DNA from: Amorphophallus konjac
Lineage: Eukaryota > Streptophyta > Magnoliopsida > Alismatales > Araceae
DNA: 64,000 nucleotides
Direction of reading: 5' to 3'
NCBI GenBank assembly: GCA_022559845.1
Contig: CM040121.1
Coordinates: 509,310,566 to 509,374,565 of the forward strand
In this document: one piece after another, positions 21,031 to 32,653 of the stretch
How the letters are laid out: each line of letters opens with the position of its first letter
Numbering within the stretch: the stretch's first letter is position 1
Made by a program: the position numbers and the translations under genes
The notes under the pieces: generated by a model
Database searches by the model: none
What the model was told of the DNA's origin: nothing
The model's input: the letters and a program-made list of their open reading frames with translations, nothing else

Positions 21031-21038
21031 TATAAATA
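21031..21038 (+). promoter_or_regulatory. TATA box of element D LTR
   Basis: TATAAATA followed by TCTCACTTTTCTCTCTCTCC. The 3' LTR has TATAAAT at 28542-28548. Confidence 0.65.
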
Positions 21039-21628
21039 TCTCACTTTTCTCTCTCTCCCCTCACCCTCTTCTTCTTCTTCTTCTTCCTTCTCTTCTCCCC
21101 ACCATGACCACCGCCCCTCCCTCTCTCTTTCTCTCTCGTTCGGCCGCGGCGACGTCCCCTTCCGGCTGCAGACGGTGCGGGGCGACGGCGTGACGACGTG
21201 GGCAACGGCGAGGTGATCATGGCAGCGTAAAGCTTGTGGGGAACCGCAAAAGGACGAGGGTTTTCAAAGCGTTCTTCATGATCTCGACATCGATTCGGCG
21301 GAGCATTCGCTCCATTGAGGTAGGGTGACGTTCCCTAGCTCCCCGCCGTTCATTTCCGTGGTTTATAGGCCGAGGGGAGGCCGAGAAGGGCTTGATTAAG
21401 CGGGTTTGGGGTTTTCCATGATTTGGGGAGAGCTCGCCCGATCTATGGATTTAGCACGTGATTTCATGTTTTGATGGCCTCGTATCATGCTAGGGGTCCC
21501 CAGGGGTCTTCCCCTTTGATTTCCCCCTCTCTGGTGGAGGCATGGGGGCGTGGTTGGGTTTTTTGGGCTTTCCCCTCCGTTTCACTGTCGAGCGGGTGTG
21601 GCGGTCCTTCCAGTGACCGTCAAACCGT

Positions 21629-22184
21629 GTGACGCGCCTGGGCGGGTGCGTCACAGCCCTTGTTTAGACAACTGGGGTCTGGGAGTGTGACGGTCCCACG
21701 ATAGACCGCCATAGGCGTGTGACGCGCCTGGGTTGGGCCGTCAGAGCGTCCCGACCGTTGGCACCCGACCGTTGGTTTGACCGTTGGGGGTCAAGGCGTG
21801 TGACGCACTAGGGCTGGCGCGTCACAGCCTTGTGACGGCCCCACGTGGGTGCGTCAGGGTTATTCGACCCCTAGGCAATGTAACGCTCCAGGGCTAGACC
21901 GTTACATGTGTGTGACGCTCCAGGTGTGGACCGTCACATGCTGTGACGCACTGAGTGGCACGCGTCACAGCTTGCCCTTATTTTTCCCTGTGACGCACCT
22001 GCATAGGCGCGTCACCGACTGTAACGCACCAGGGCGGGTGCATTACACTCTGTTTAACACTGGGAGTGTGACGGCCTGCATTGGACCGTCAGGGTCCTGT
22101 GACGGTCTAGCCTAGACCGTCAAGCGTCTGTGACGGCCCCGCCTAGACCGTCAGAGTCCTGTGACGCGTCTAGGGTAGACCGTC
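21629..22184. repeat. Array of about 14 TGACG...CGTCA palindromes in element D LTR
   Basis: Imperfect inverted repeats of about 23-28 bases, each beginning GTGACGC/GTGACGG (or TGTAACGC) and ending GCGTCAC/CCGTCA (or GTTACA), with central CCTGGG/CCAGGG-like bases. The count by eye is 14. TGACG is the core of TGA-type bZIP binding sites. The 3' LTR copy runs 29136-29659 and on to 37395. Confidence 0.85.
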
Positions 22185-23316
22185 CGGCACTGGGTTGCCC
22201 CGGGTGGGTTGCAACCCCGTTTATGTTCCGACCGTGGTCGCCGTGCGACGGTGCCGGTACGTGGGGTGGTCCCCGTACGTCGTCGGAAGCGAACGTGGTT
22301 TTTCATTGACTTGAGAGTCTACTCCTTCAGTGACCCTCCACTAGTCGTAGCCCACCAGTACGCGGTGCTGGTCTCACCATGGAGTGGTCTACGGGCCGAC
22401 CCTTAGAGACGGTTTTTAGACTGATTTCCGTCGGGCCCCACGTCTGTAGCCAGAGTCCGGCTAAGGGGAAAACCAATCAGAGGGCCAGACCAGGGACGCG
22501 CGGTCTGTGTGTGCACACGTGGTTGGGGGTAGTTGGACACACGCTGACGAGCGTGACCCCAGCTAGTCACTTTTTTGCGGTACTTGTTCGGTGTCCGTGC
22601 CTCAGGTAGGCACTACCACGTCAGGCAGTTCACCTGCGGTGCGGTGTAAGTCGTCAGGGGACGCTACCGACTGTGCTTCTAGTGGGAGGTACTCATGTCG
22701 AGTCGGGAGTGTCAGGTTGTCAGTCATTACGACTTCGACCCTCGGGTTTCGTCGTGTTGACCGTTGCGTTTCGGTCTTCCCGCCGTGGTGCGTGTGTCGG
22801 CTTGCGTGCCGTGAGACCGATGTTTTGTAGTGGCAGGGCTTCCTTTTCGAGGTACTCGCTTACTGCTAGTGTAGCGATTTCTCCGTTTGCGAGGTAGGGT
22901 TCGAGTGATCCCTACTGAGTCTTATTCCGAGACTCATTCCATGCGTGTTTTCACCATGTTTCAGGCGAGGCGCGGCTTCAGGGGAGTTCGTCCAAGGCTC
23001 AGCGCGATTCAGGTGCCCAGCGTTAGTGCTAGAGATCAGAGCCGGGATATGCCCCGTGTAGCTGTACTTTCTTTTCTTGTCTCTGTACTAGTTGTGGACT
23101 ACTGTTGTTATTTTATTGTTATCTTATGGACCATGTAAAATGTTAATTCATTTCCTGCTTATTTATATAACTGTTTAATTTCTGCAATTATTTATGATAC
23201 TTGTGTAGTTTCCACACCATCCTTCTAACCCTTCCGAGTCTTCGGACTCGTGGGTGGCGGTGCGAGTCTAGGGTTATCGGGTCTTCCCGGTAATCGGATT
23301 CTCAGGTCGTTACAGC

Positions 23317-23328
23317 TGGTATCAGAGC
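23317..23328 (+). other. Element D primer-binding site
   Basis: TGGTATCAGAGC, the initiator-Met tRNA type, two bases after the 5' LTR. Confidence 0.95.
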
Positions 23329-23477
23329 GGCGATTGTGGGATTATACGAGAATCATAAGTGATTGTAGTGGTCCACTAGTCCACAGCGATGATGTACGAT
23401 TGATGTTGGCATTGGGCATCGTGTGTTTCTCTTAACCTTGTTGTTTCATGCTTTCTGTCTTTGCTCCAGGTGCGGGT

Positions 23478-24674
23478 ATGGCGCCGAGGCGGGCGACTCG
23501 CTCTCAGTAGGGGCAGTCGGCTGGAGGTCAGGAGATCCAGCAGGAGGTTCAGTAGGAGCAGGAGCAGTAGAGTAGAGTGCCACCTGCGGCCACCGAGGCA
23601 GTGGATACTGCGAGATTTCTGGGGGCCGTAGATTTCTTCCGTGGCATGTACCAGCTTATGTCTCAGCAGTTCCGCGGAGAGGCTGGTAAGGGCTCGTCGA
23701 CCAGGGGTGGGCTAGGCCGAGCAGTGAGGGATTTCATGCAGTTTCATCCACCTTACTACGGCGGTCAGCCAGACCCTGATTTGGCTCGGAGTTGGCTCGA
23801 CGAGATGGAGCGGGTGTTCAGTTCCGCGCGGAGTACTGCTGAGGATAGAGTGATGTTGGCCTCCAACCAGTTGCAGGGTACGGCTCGGGTGTGGTGGTCT
23901 TCCGAGTGGAAGACGTCTTTCCAGCTTCGTCCACTTGAGCAGATTGTGTGGGGTGACTTTGTCAGTGCTTTCGAGCGTACCTACTGTCCAGAGTTTATTG
24001 CTACGCAGCGGATGCGTCAGTTTTTGGAGCTAGTTCAAGGCGACATGTCTGTGTTGCAGTACAGGGCCCGGTTTGTCGAGCTGGGTCGATATGAATCTCA
24101 TATCATGGAGAATGAGAGGGTGAAGACCGCACAGTTCGTTCAGGGCTTGAGGCAGGAGCTAAGGCACCATTTGATCGCGAATGCTGCCACCGATTTGAAG
24201 ACAGCGTCTCGCGTTGCGGCTTCTTTGGAGATGGATATGTAGAGGACTCGAGGACCGATTAGCCAGGGGCAGTCTTTGTCAGGTCACAGCCAGCAGTCGG
24301 CTACCCAGCAACAGGGTTCCTTCTAGCATGCGTCGGGTGGTTCAGGAGCACCGGCAGCGTCAGTGACAGGATCCGTGTCTTTAGGCTCGAAGGTCAAGAA
24401 GTTTCTCAAGAAGGGTTTCTCTAAGAAGAAGTCCAAGGGTCAGGGGCAGGCATCGTCGAGCAGTGTACAGCAGCCGATTCCGTTTCAGCGTCAGGGATCA
24501 ATGGGTGGATCGCGAGGACCGTGTCCACGGTGTGGCAAGTATCACCCAGGAAGGAAGTGCACTGCGTCGATTATCTATTTTCGGTGTGACCAGCCAGGGC
24601 ACATGGCACGTGACTGTCCTCAGAGGCAGCAACTGCAGCAGTTTCCTCAGCAGCAGCAAGTTCCCCAGCAGTAG
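23478..24674 (+). pseudogene. Element D gag
   Basis: The ATG at 23478 (MAPRRATRSQ) opens a frame shared with pol. In-frame TAG codons are at 23508, 23553, 23568, 24240, 24324 and 24672. The capsid-like core is in the longest open piece (23577-24242): FHPPYYGGQPDPDLARSWLD, RVWWSSEWKT and VLQYRARFVELGRY. A basic stretch then leads to two CCHC knuckles (24517-24630): CPRCGKYHPGRKC, and one whose first Cys is replaced by Tyr (Y-x2-C-x4-H-x4-C), as a G-to-A change would give. Gag packages RNA into particles; this copy cannot make it. Confidence 0.9.
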
Positions 24675-26588
24675 AGGCCGCAGCAGCAGCAGCAGCAGCA
24701 GGGACAGTATCCGCCGCTACCCAGGTCAGCTAGTGTGGGAGGCAGACAGAGAGCCCGAGGCCAGATCACACACATGACCAGGGCAGAGGCAGTGGCGTCG
24801 CAGCTCGTGGAAGGTACCGTTTAGATTTTGGGTCGTGCGGCTCGGGTTTTGTTTGATTCTGGCGCGTCTCATTCGTTTATCTCCGAGGATTTCACGCTGA
24901 GCATCGAGGAGCCGGTGACCCAGTTGTCCTGCGATTTGGCAGTGGAGTTACCTTCGGTTTATTTTATGATCACTCTGTATTGCTTCGATGAGGTTCCCGT
25001 GCGGGTGGAAGGGCGGAGTTTGCCGGCTAGGCTCTATGCGTTGCCGCTTCAGGACATTGATGTGATCTTGGGCATGGTTTGGCTCGAGACACATCATGCA
25101 TTGGTGGATTGTGGCTCGAAGAGAGTTTATTTTCGGCGACTTCGTGGACCCACCTTCTATTTCCAAGGTATCAGGTCTTCCTCTTCCCGATTCTTTATTT
25201 CGACGATTCGAGCTCGTCGTTTGCTTTACGCGGGTTGTCAGGGTTTTCTCGCTTCTGTGGTCTTGATAGACCAGCCACGTCTGGATGTCGAGGACATTCC
25301 GGTGGTGTGCGAGTTTCCCGATATTTTCCCGGAGGACTTACCTGGATTGCCTCCCCAATGGGAGATCGATTTCGTTATTGAGGTGGTGCCGGGTACGGGA
25401 CCTTTGGCGAAGGCCCCCTACTGTATGGCTCCCGCTGAGTTGAGGGAGTTGTGGGCGCAGTTGCAAGAGTTGCTGGCCAAGGGGTATATTCATCCTAGAT
25501 TTTTCCCTTGGAGTGCGCCTGTGTTGTTTGTGAAGAAGAAGGACGGTAGCTTGCGGTTGTGCATTGACTACCGACGGCTGAATGAAGTGACCATTAAGAA
25601 CAAGTATCCGTTGCCACGGATCGATGATTTGTTCGACCAGCTTCAGTCCACTCGAGTATTCTCGAGGATTAATTTGCGGTCCGGTTACTATCAGCTGAGA
25701 ATTCGCGAGTCCGATGTGGAGAAGACTGCGTTTGGTACGAGGTACGGGCATTATGAGTTTCTGGTGATGCCGTTTGGGCTCACCAATGCCCCCGCAGCCT
25801 TCATGGACTTGATGCAGAGGGTGTTTCATCCGTATCTGGACCAGTTCGTGGTCGTATTTGTGGATGACATCCTTGTCTATTCGCGGTCTGTCGAGGAACA
25901 CGCGTACCATTTGGGTGTGGTGCTGCAGACGTTGCGAGATCACCAGTTGTATGCGAAGCTCAGTAAGTGTGAGTTATGGCTTCGTGAGGTGCACTTTTTG
26001 GGGCACTTGATTTCTGATGATGGCATTTTCATGGACTCCACCAAGGTCGAGGCAGTAATGCGATGGCCGAGGTCTGTGACCGAGATCCGGAGTTTCTTGG
26101 GGCTTGCGGGTTATTATCATCGGTTTATCCAAGATTTTTCTCGCATTACGACCCCGATGACTAGACTCACATGGAAGGATGTGCCTTTCATCTGGTCTGA
26201 GGAGTGTGAGCAGAGTTTCAGGCAGATGAAGAGATTGCTCACCTCGGCTCCGGTGTTGGTTTTACCTTCTGTGCCAGGAGGTTTTGTGGTGTGTATAGAT
26301 GCTTTCAGGGTCGGACTGGGTGCTGTGTTGATGCAGCATAGTAGAGTGGTGGCTTATGCATCTCGGCAGCTGAAGCCCCACGAGGAGAACTACCCTACCC
26401 ATGACCTTGAGTTGGCGGATGTGATCTTCGCATTGAAGATCTGGAGGTATTATCTGTACGGTGAGAAGTTTGAGGTGTTCACTGACCATCAGAGTTTGAG
26501 GTATGTGTTCACGCAGAGGGACCTTAACCTCAGGCAGAAGCGCTGGTTGGAGTTTATGAAGGATTATGACTTCACCCTGTCTTATTAG
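24675..26588 (+). pseudogene. Element D protease, reverse transcriptase and RNase H
   Basis: Continuous with gag, with TAG at 24822 and a terminal TAG at 26586. The aspartic protease DSG ([11 protein letters not shown]) is near 24843. RT follows: [20 protein letters not shown] (about 25510), [11 protein letters not shown], then FVDDILVYS at about 25855, the YxDD-type active site with Phe first. RNase H follows: [14 protein letters not shown] (about 26290; first catalytic Asp kept, usual DAS is DAF), [13 protein letters not shown] (Glu kept) and TDHQSL (Asp kept). The frame resumes past 26588 with NVVADALSRK, so the TAG is internal to the polyprotein. RT and RNase H domains look complete otherwise. 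Confidence 0.95.
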
Positions 26589-28216
26589 TCGGGCAGGATG
26601 AATGTCGTTGCCGATGCTTTGAGTCGGAAGGTCACGGTCAGTGCCTTGATGTTGAGGAAGTGGAGGCTCTGGGAACAAGTGCCCGAAGTTTCATTTAGGC
26701 TCAAGATTCCCCAAGAGCCAGGGTTAGCAATACTTGCGAGTCTGACTGTCACGCCAGCTATCTGCCGTCAGGTGACAGAGGCTCAGCATGCGGACCCTGA
26801 GTTGCCCCGAATTTTGGCCTTAGCTGATGTGGAACTCGGCGAGGACGGTGCTGCGCAGTTTCATGGCAGGCTGTACGTCCCAGATGAGGAGCAGGTTCGT
26901 CGTGCGGTGTTGCGTGAGGCTCATGGGAGTAGGTACACCGTACACTCGGTGCGACGAAGATGTATCAGAATTTACGGAGGCAGTTCTGGTGGCCTGGGAT
27001 GAAGAGAGATGTGGCCGAGTTCGTGGCCAGGTGCCTGACCTGTCAGCAGGTGAAGGCGGTGCATCAGCGGCCAGGAGGTACTCTTCTGCCCTTGGATGTT
27101 CCCACGTGGAAGTGGGACCACGTGACCACAGATTTTATGGTGCGTTTACCGAGGACTCCGAGTGGGCAAGATAGTATTTGGTTGCTGGTAGATCGGCTGA
27201 CAAAGGTGACTCGGTTGCTACCGGTCAAGGTCAGCTGGAGCGTGTCCAGGTTGGCTCATCTTTATGTGGAGCGGATCGTTCCGTTGCATGGGATTCCCAT
27301 TTCCATTGTGTCGGATTGGGATCCGCGCTTCACTTCTAGATTCTGGAGGAGTTTCCAGCGAGCTCTTGGCGCGGAGTTGGCATTTAGTTCAGCGTACCAT
27401 CCTCAGTCAGATGGTCAGTCTGAGAGGACCATCCAGACTTTGGAGGATATGCTGAGATCCTGCTGCTTGGAGTGGTAGAGGAGCTGGATTCACCACCTGC
27501 CGTTGGTGGAGTTTGCCTACAACAACAGCTATCATTCGAGCATCGGCATGGCTCCTTATGAGGCATTGTATGGGCGTCCATGTCGGACTCCACTTGATTG
27601 GTTTGAGGTTGGTGAGCGTGTTTTGATGGGATCAGAGTTGGTACAACAGTGTGCAGATGTTGTGCACCTGGTTCGTCAGAACATGTTGGCGGCCCAGAGT
27701 CGACAGAAGAGGTATGCTGACCGGAGGAGGCAGCCTCTCATGTTCACCATGGGCGATCGTGTGTTCTTGAGAGTTTCTCCGATGAAGTGGGTGATGCACT
27801 TTGGACGGCGTGGGAAGTTGAGTCCCCGCTATGTTGGTCCCTTTGTGATTATGGAGCGCATCGGTGAGGTAGCTTATCGGTTGCAGTTATCCCCTCCGTT
27901 GGCGTCAGTGCATGACGTGTTCCACGTTTCGATGTTGCGGAAGTATATGCCCGATGACTCTCATGTGCTTGAGGATTCTGTGTGGCCCGAGGTGACTCCA
28001 GATCTTTCTCTTCCAGAGTTTCCCGTCCGCGTTGTGGATAGGCGAGAGCAGCGCCTGCGGAGCAAGGCCATCCCCTTGGTGAAGGTGGTGTGGCAGCGAC
28101 ACTCTGGTGGTGAGGCTTCTTGGGAACATGAGGATGAGATGCATCGCAGTTCCCTTACCTGTTCGAGTGAGTCTTCCTCTTCTTTCCCCTTGGGTTGTTC
28201 TCAATTTCGAGGATGA
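26589..28216 (+). pseudogene. Element D integrase with chromodomain-like tail
   Basis: The frame runs to about 26950, where one base is lost within the HHCC zinc finger (second His region, TACACTCGGTGCGACG), and continues in another frame from 26960. CLTCQQ (27040) gives the two Cys. The DDE residues lie in TTDFMVRL (about 27130), SDWDPRF (about 27310) and QSERTIQTLEDML (about 27418). A TAG at 27476 follows. The C-terminal domain (SPRYVGPFVIMERIG) and tail (RVVDRREQRLRSKAIPLVKV, then EASWEHEDEM) are Tekay-like; the tail fits a chromodomain. The frame ends at 28216, close to the polypurine tract. Confidence 0.92.
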
Positions 28217-28225
28217 AATTCCTTT

Positions 28226-28238
28226 AAGGGGGGAGGGC
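28226..28238 (+). other. Element D polypurine tract
   Basis: AAGGGGGGAGGGC immediately precedes the 3' LTR start TGTAATATC at 28239. This is the plus-strand priming site. Confidence 0.88.
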
Positions 28239-29659
28239 TGTAATATCTCGGACCTTTCAGATCCTTCTTCGTGGGTCTCGGATCTGGTTTCTCGGAGTGT
28301 CAGACCCCGTTGTGTCTGAAATTTCGTTTCGGACATCTTTCGTGTTCGGATCGGTGCGATCCGGAGTTGTTTCGGGGCCCAGAAGCATTCCACGGTTTTT
28401 TTCGCGCGTGTTTTTCGATTTCCGGTGTGAGTTTTGGTAATTCCTTCGGAACCTCGCTGTGGGTGAACCGGGTCGTTCACCTGGGCACGAGTGGTACCGT
28501 TGCGATCGGTGCGTTCCGAGGATCGCGGAAACGTAATTTTCTATAAATCTCTCACTTTTCTCTCTCTCCCCTCACTCTCTTCTTCTTCTTCTTCTTCCTT
28601 CTCTTCTCCCCACCGTGACCACCGCCCCTCCCTCTCTCTTTCTCTCTCGTTCGGCCGCGGTGACGTCCCCTTCCGGCTGCAGACGGTGCGGGGCGACTGC
28701 GTGACGACGTGGGCGACGACGAGGTGATCGTGGCGGCGTAAAGCTTGTGGGGAACCATGAAGGGATGAGGGTTTTCAAAGCGTTCTTCATGATCTCGGCA
28801 TCGATTCGGCGGAGCATTCGCTCCATTGAGGTAGGGTGATGTTCCCTAGCTCCATTCGTTCATTGTCGTGGTTTATAGGCCGAGGGGAGGCCGAGATGGG
28901 CTTGATTAAGCGGGTTTGGGGTTTTCCATGATTTGGGGAGAGCTCGCCCGATCTATGGATTTAGCCCGCGATTTCACGTTTTGATGGCCTCGTATCATGC
29001 TAGGGGTCCCCAGGGGTCTTCCCCTTTGATTTCCCCATCTCTGGTGGAGGCATGGGGGCGTGGTTGGGTTTTTTGGGCTTTCCCTTGTTTAGCCATCGGG
29101 TGGGTGTGGCGGTCCTTCAGTGACCATCACACCGTGTGACGCGCCTGGGCGGGTGCGTCACAACCCTTGTTTAGCCAACTGGGGTCTGGGAGTGTGACAG
29201 TCCCACGATAGACCGCCACAGGCGTGTGACGTGCCTGGGTTGGGCCGTCAGAGCGTCCCGACCGTTGGCACCCGATCGTTGGTTTGACCGGTGGGGGTCA
29301 AGGCGTATGACGCACCAGGGCTCGCGCGTCACAGCCTTGTGACGGCCCAGCGTGAGTGCGTCAGGGTTATTCGACCCCCAGGCAATGTGACGCGCCAGGG
29401 CTAGACCGTTACATGTGTGCGATGCTCCAGGTGTGGACCGTCACATGCTGTGACGCACCGAGTCGCACGCGTCACAGCTTGCCCTTTTTTTTCCCTGTGA
29501 CGCACTTGCATAGGCGTGTCACAGTCTGCAACGCACCAGGGCGGGTGCGTTACACTCTATTTTACACTGGGAGTGTGACGGCCTACGTTGGACCGTCAGG
29601 GTCCTGTGACGGTCCAGCCAAGACCGTCAGGCGTCTGTGACGGCCCCGCCTAGACCGTC
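28239..29659 (+). repeat. Element D 3' LTR, first part (interrupted by C)
   Basis: Matches 20691 onward, lacking 36 bases present at 20997-21032 of the 5' LTR. It ends inside palindrome unit 13 (29636-29659), where element C inserted. Confidence 0.93.
29655..29659. repeat. Target-site duplication of element C, left copy (CCGTC)
   Basis: CCGTC stands before TGATGGGG at 29660 and again at 37359-37363. It is part of the right arm of a D LTR palindrome. Confidence 0.95.
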
Positions 29660-32051
29660 TGATGGGGACATCACCCCCCATTCCCACGTTCACAGCTCGT
29701 CTCCTCGCCCCGGTTGCATCCGGCATGGTCTAGTTATTTAATTTTGAGTCCTATGTAATTTTTATTTGAGTCATTTGATGTATTTTCCCTTTCATTTGAG
29801 TCATGTCCCTAGGTCTTTTGTTTATTCCCCTAGGTTAAGTGTCATTAGATTGTTTAGAATGGTTATTGGGCCCAATTCTTTGGGCTAGGCCCAGGGGCGC
29901 CCCTACCCCCTTGGTCTTTGGTCATTGTAGTAAGAGTCAGGGACTTTTGTAGAAATGTGGGTTACCTATATATAGGACCTCATTCCCCCCATTTCAACTA
30001 ATGAATCAATGAATGAAAAACTTGCCATTTTGAGAGTTTACACTTCTTATCTAGTGGAGATATTCCATTTTTTGGGTGAGAGACCCTAGGGGAGAGATTC
30101 CCCACCCATCCCTCTCTTAATCTCTCTTTTTCACTCCCCTTTCTCTCTCCTCCACACCCAATTTTGAAAGTTTTCTCTCTCCTCCCTTCCCAACCACCAC
30201 TCTCCCACCTACCCCCATTAAAGACCACTCCCCTTCCCCATACATCCCATTACTCCACCCCTAGTCCCAAGAGAGCTTCCACCAATCCTAGCTCCACCTC
30301 CCAACCCCCAACTACCCCACCCACTTCCCCAAGCACCCTTCCCACTACCCAAAGTAGCCCTCCACCTTCCCAAGGCACCTCTTCCCATCCCCAAGAGCAC
30401 CATTGACCACCCCACATTAAAGGAAATTCAAACTCACATGCCCTCCACCCACTTGTGCCCCCCCCACCTTCCTCCTTCTCCCTCCAAGCCCAAATTCGTT
30501 GCTCCTCCTCCCACCACATGTTAGACCCCCTTCCAGACCCTATTCTTCCCCTCCCACACCTTGGAACACCACCTCCTAGACCCCCTCACAGCCAGGGTTC
30601 TCCCCACACTCATCCACCTCCATTTCCCCTCCCATATACCCCATTTCCCCCCACCATCTTCAACCTCCAGTTTTCAGTTCGCTGGCAGCAGAAGAGTAGC
30701 AGTTTGCAGAGGTGACCCCGACCACATCCCAAAGAATCTGAAGGCCCAAGAGGTATCCACGGAATCTTCTACCTGTCTTCTTCGCAACGGCGGTGGTCTC
30801 GTCCCCTTCCGAGCTCCGAGCTGACCAGGAGATCCGTTCTCCTACAACTACGCAGAGCTGCCCCTGCTGAGCACCTGAGCCATAGTAGAAGCTCTGCCAT
30901 GACGCACCTTGGAAGATTTAGGCCACAAGTTATTCTACAAAGTTTTTCCTCTTCCTGTCTACTTTCATAATCAAGAAATGGAACTTCTATCGACGTCCGT
31001 GGACCATAGTTATCATTTTTCTCCCTCGGGTATGCGGTTCAGCTTCCCACAGCCTACACCAACCTGTCATCAGTGTTCAGAGTCCCCTGGTCTTCTCCGG
31101 CATTGTTTGGCTTCCCCATTGGTTTTTCTGCGAAGAGGACTCGTCCACAATTCCAAAAACTCCAGCGGTGCTTGATTCTGAGTTCGGGAGCTGACGGGGC
31201 ATCCTCTGCAACCTGCTGTTGGCCGCCAGAAGCTGCCAGTCCAAGAATCTGTCTCCCTACTCGGGCCTCCACCCAGACCAGCGTCGGCGCCAGAAGAAAT
31301 CAAAAAAATTTGGACGACTTCCCTGGCTTCCTACAAAGATTTTCCAGGTGGTTTCATCCCCAAAAAAATTCGGCATCAGTCGCAGCAACCATTTCTTCGA
31401 TCATCTGTCAGCACCCACAGAACGTGGACAGAACCGGCGACCTCCCATCTTTGGTGTTCCTCTCTCAAGTTCCCCTCCCCGCTTGGCCGGCTGAAGGGCC
31501 CTCCCTATGTGGAGGTAGTTTTAGTTGTAATATCACTTAACCCCCACCCCAAGATCCCCCTCCTATGAGAGGTGTAGTATTGTAATCATTTGGGCAGGTC
31601 AAGCTACCCCGACGCGGCGTGTGGGGATCCACCCGCCTCCCCGCTCGCCCTCGTCTCCGAGTGGGACCGGTTTCTTCAAACCGGTCGAGTAAGTGCACCA
31701 AACTTTGCCCTAATTTGTGCTTGTTCTTTCAATATTAGTTCATAAACTCCGCTGGCCGTGAATGAGAGCCCGATCCTTAAGCTCCTTTGCTATAAGTGAT
31801 CACCGTGGGAAAAGAGTGGAACCCGTGCCCTCGGCACGACGTCGACTCCCTTGAATTGGGCTGCCATTACCCTTGGGAATCAACTTAGGCCTTGTTGGCC
31901 CTCTACCAGTAAGGGCCCAGCCCACACAACCTCCACTTGGCATTGCCAAGTTACCCCGGGTCTTGGTGAGCATCGGGTGAGCGGTCGCCGACATCGGTCC
32001 GTTTGATTGCGATTGTGCTTGTTTGTTTAAGTCCTAGGTTGTGTCACATCA
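29660..32051 (+). repeat. Element C 5' LTR
   Basis: TATATATA at 29967-29974, then a CT-rich leader (about 30110-30190) and a proline-codon-rich C-rich stretch. It matches 34968-37358 with scattered differences. A chance ORF of 80 codons (30164-30406) is kept in both LTRs but is low-complexity. Confidence 0.95.
29967..29974 (+). promoter_or_regulatory. TATA box of element C LTR
   Basis: TATATATA in a CC...GGACC context. The 3' LTR equivalent is 35275-35282. Confidence 0.65.
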
Positions 32052-32053
32052 AT

Positions 32054-32065
32054 TGGTATCAGAGC
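32054..32065 (+). other. Element C primer-binding site
   Basis: TGGTATCAGAGC, the full initiator-Met type, two bases after the LTR end at 32051. Confidence 0.95.
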
Positions 32066-32104
32066 AAGTTCACAACTTGTCTCTTCACAAGTTGATCCTA
32101 GGGC

Positions 32105-32653
32105 ATGTTTATGCATTTAGAGTCCTCGGTTGCATCTCCCATGTCCACTAGAATGGCCACTTCATACCCGTCATATCCATCCCCATCAACTTTCTCGAGA
32201 AGCCCAAATCCTCATGGAAGTTCCATTGCCAACAAAGTGGGTAGCAACACCTCTATCATGGAAGCCCTACCTAATGTCCTTAATCGGCTTGAAGATATCA
32301 TGTCTCGACTCTACCGACTTGAAGGAAATAGCCGTGCACCAAGAGTGAATGAGAGTGACCTTTGGGGAAATCTAGAAACCATATTTTTAGAACACTTGAA
32401 AATCAAAACCCCCGCCTTTGATGGATCCAATAGCCCAAGCCTTTACCTAGATTGGGAGATTTCCATGGACCAATTCTTTAAAAGTTGCCCCTTGAACGAA
32501 GGAAGAAGAATGAGGCTAGCCAAGGCACACCTCTCCAAACAAGCTAAAACTCATTGGTTAGTTGTGGAAGGTTTGAGAAAGATCCGTAGGGAGGCCCCAA
32601 TTAGCACTTGGGATGAGATGAAGACCGAGCTTAGAAAAACCTACACCCTCTAA
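32105..32653 (+). CDS. Element C gag
   Basis: 182 codons to a TAA at 32651. The N-terminus is Ser/Pro-rich, followed by a short helical VLNRLEDIMSRLYRLEGN. The gag core (about residues 100-180) shows TPAFDGSNSPSLYLDWEISM, then THWLVVEGLRKIRRE and WDEMKTELRKTY, matching the Ty3/Gypsy gag pattern. No zinc knuckle is present. The frame continues past the TAA into the next ORF, so this stop may be recent decay or a real gag terminus. Confidence 0.85.
   Translation: MFMHLESSVASPMSTRMATSYPSYPSPSTFSRSPNPHGSSIANKVGSNTSIMEALPNVLNRLEDIMSRLYRLEGNSRAPRVNESDLWGNLETIFLEHLKIKTPAFDGSNSPSLYLDWEISMDQFFKSCPLNEGRRMRLAKAHLSKQAKTHWLVVEGLRKIRREAPISTWDEMKTELRKTYTL

Larger units (their letters stand above)
20691..23314 (+). 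repeat. Element D 5' LTR
   Basis: 2624 bp. It contains a TATA box at 21031, a CT-rich leader, and a 14-unit palindrome array (21629-22184). Relative to the 3' LTR it keeps 36 extra bases between two copies of ATTTTCTA (20989 and 21025). Confidence 0.95.

Noticed and set aside
21629..22184. CRISPR-like array in the D LTR.
   Set aside because: The units are palindromes with no fixed repeat/spacer lengths and lie in a plant LTR; no cas-like gene is present.
25338..25943. A 201-codon minus-strand ORF opposite D reverse transcriptase.
   Set aside because: Shadow of the RT frame; no independent domain.
30164..30406. An 80-codon Pro/Ser/Thr-rich ORF kept in both element C LTRs (also 35472-35714).
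   Set aside because: It lies in a C-rich low-complexity stretch just after the TATA box; being in both LTRs is explained by LTR duplication at insertion, not by selection.
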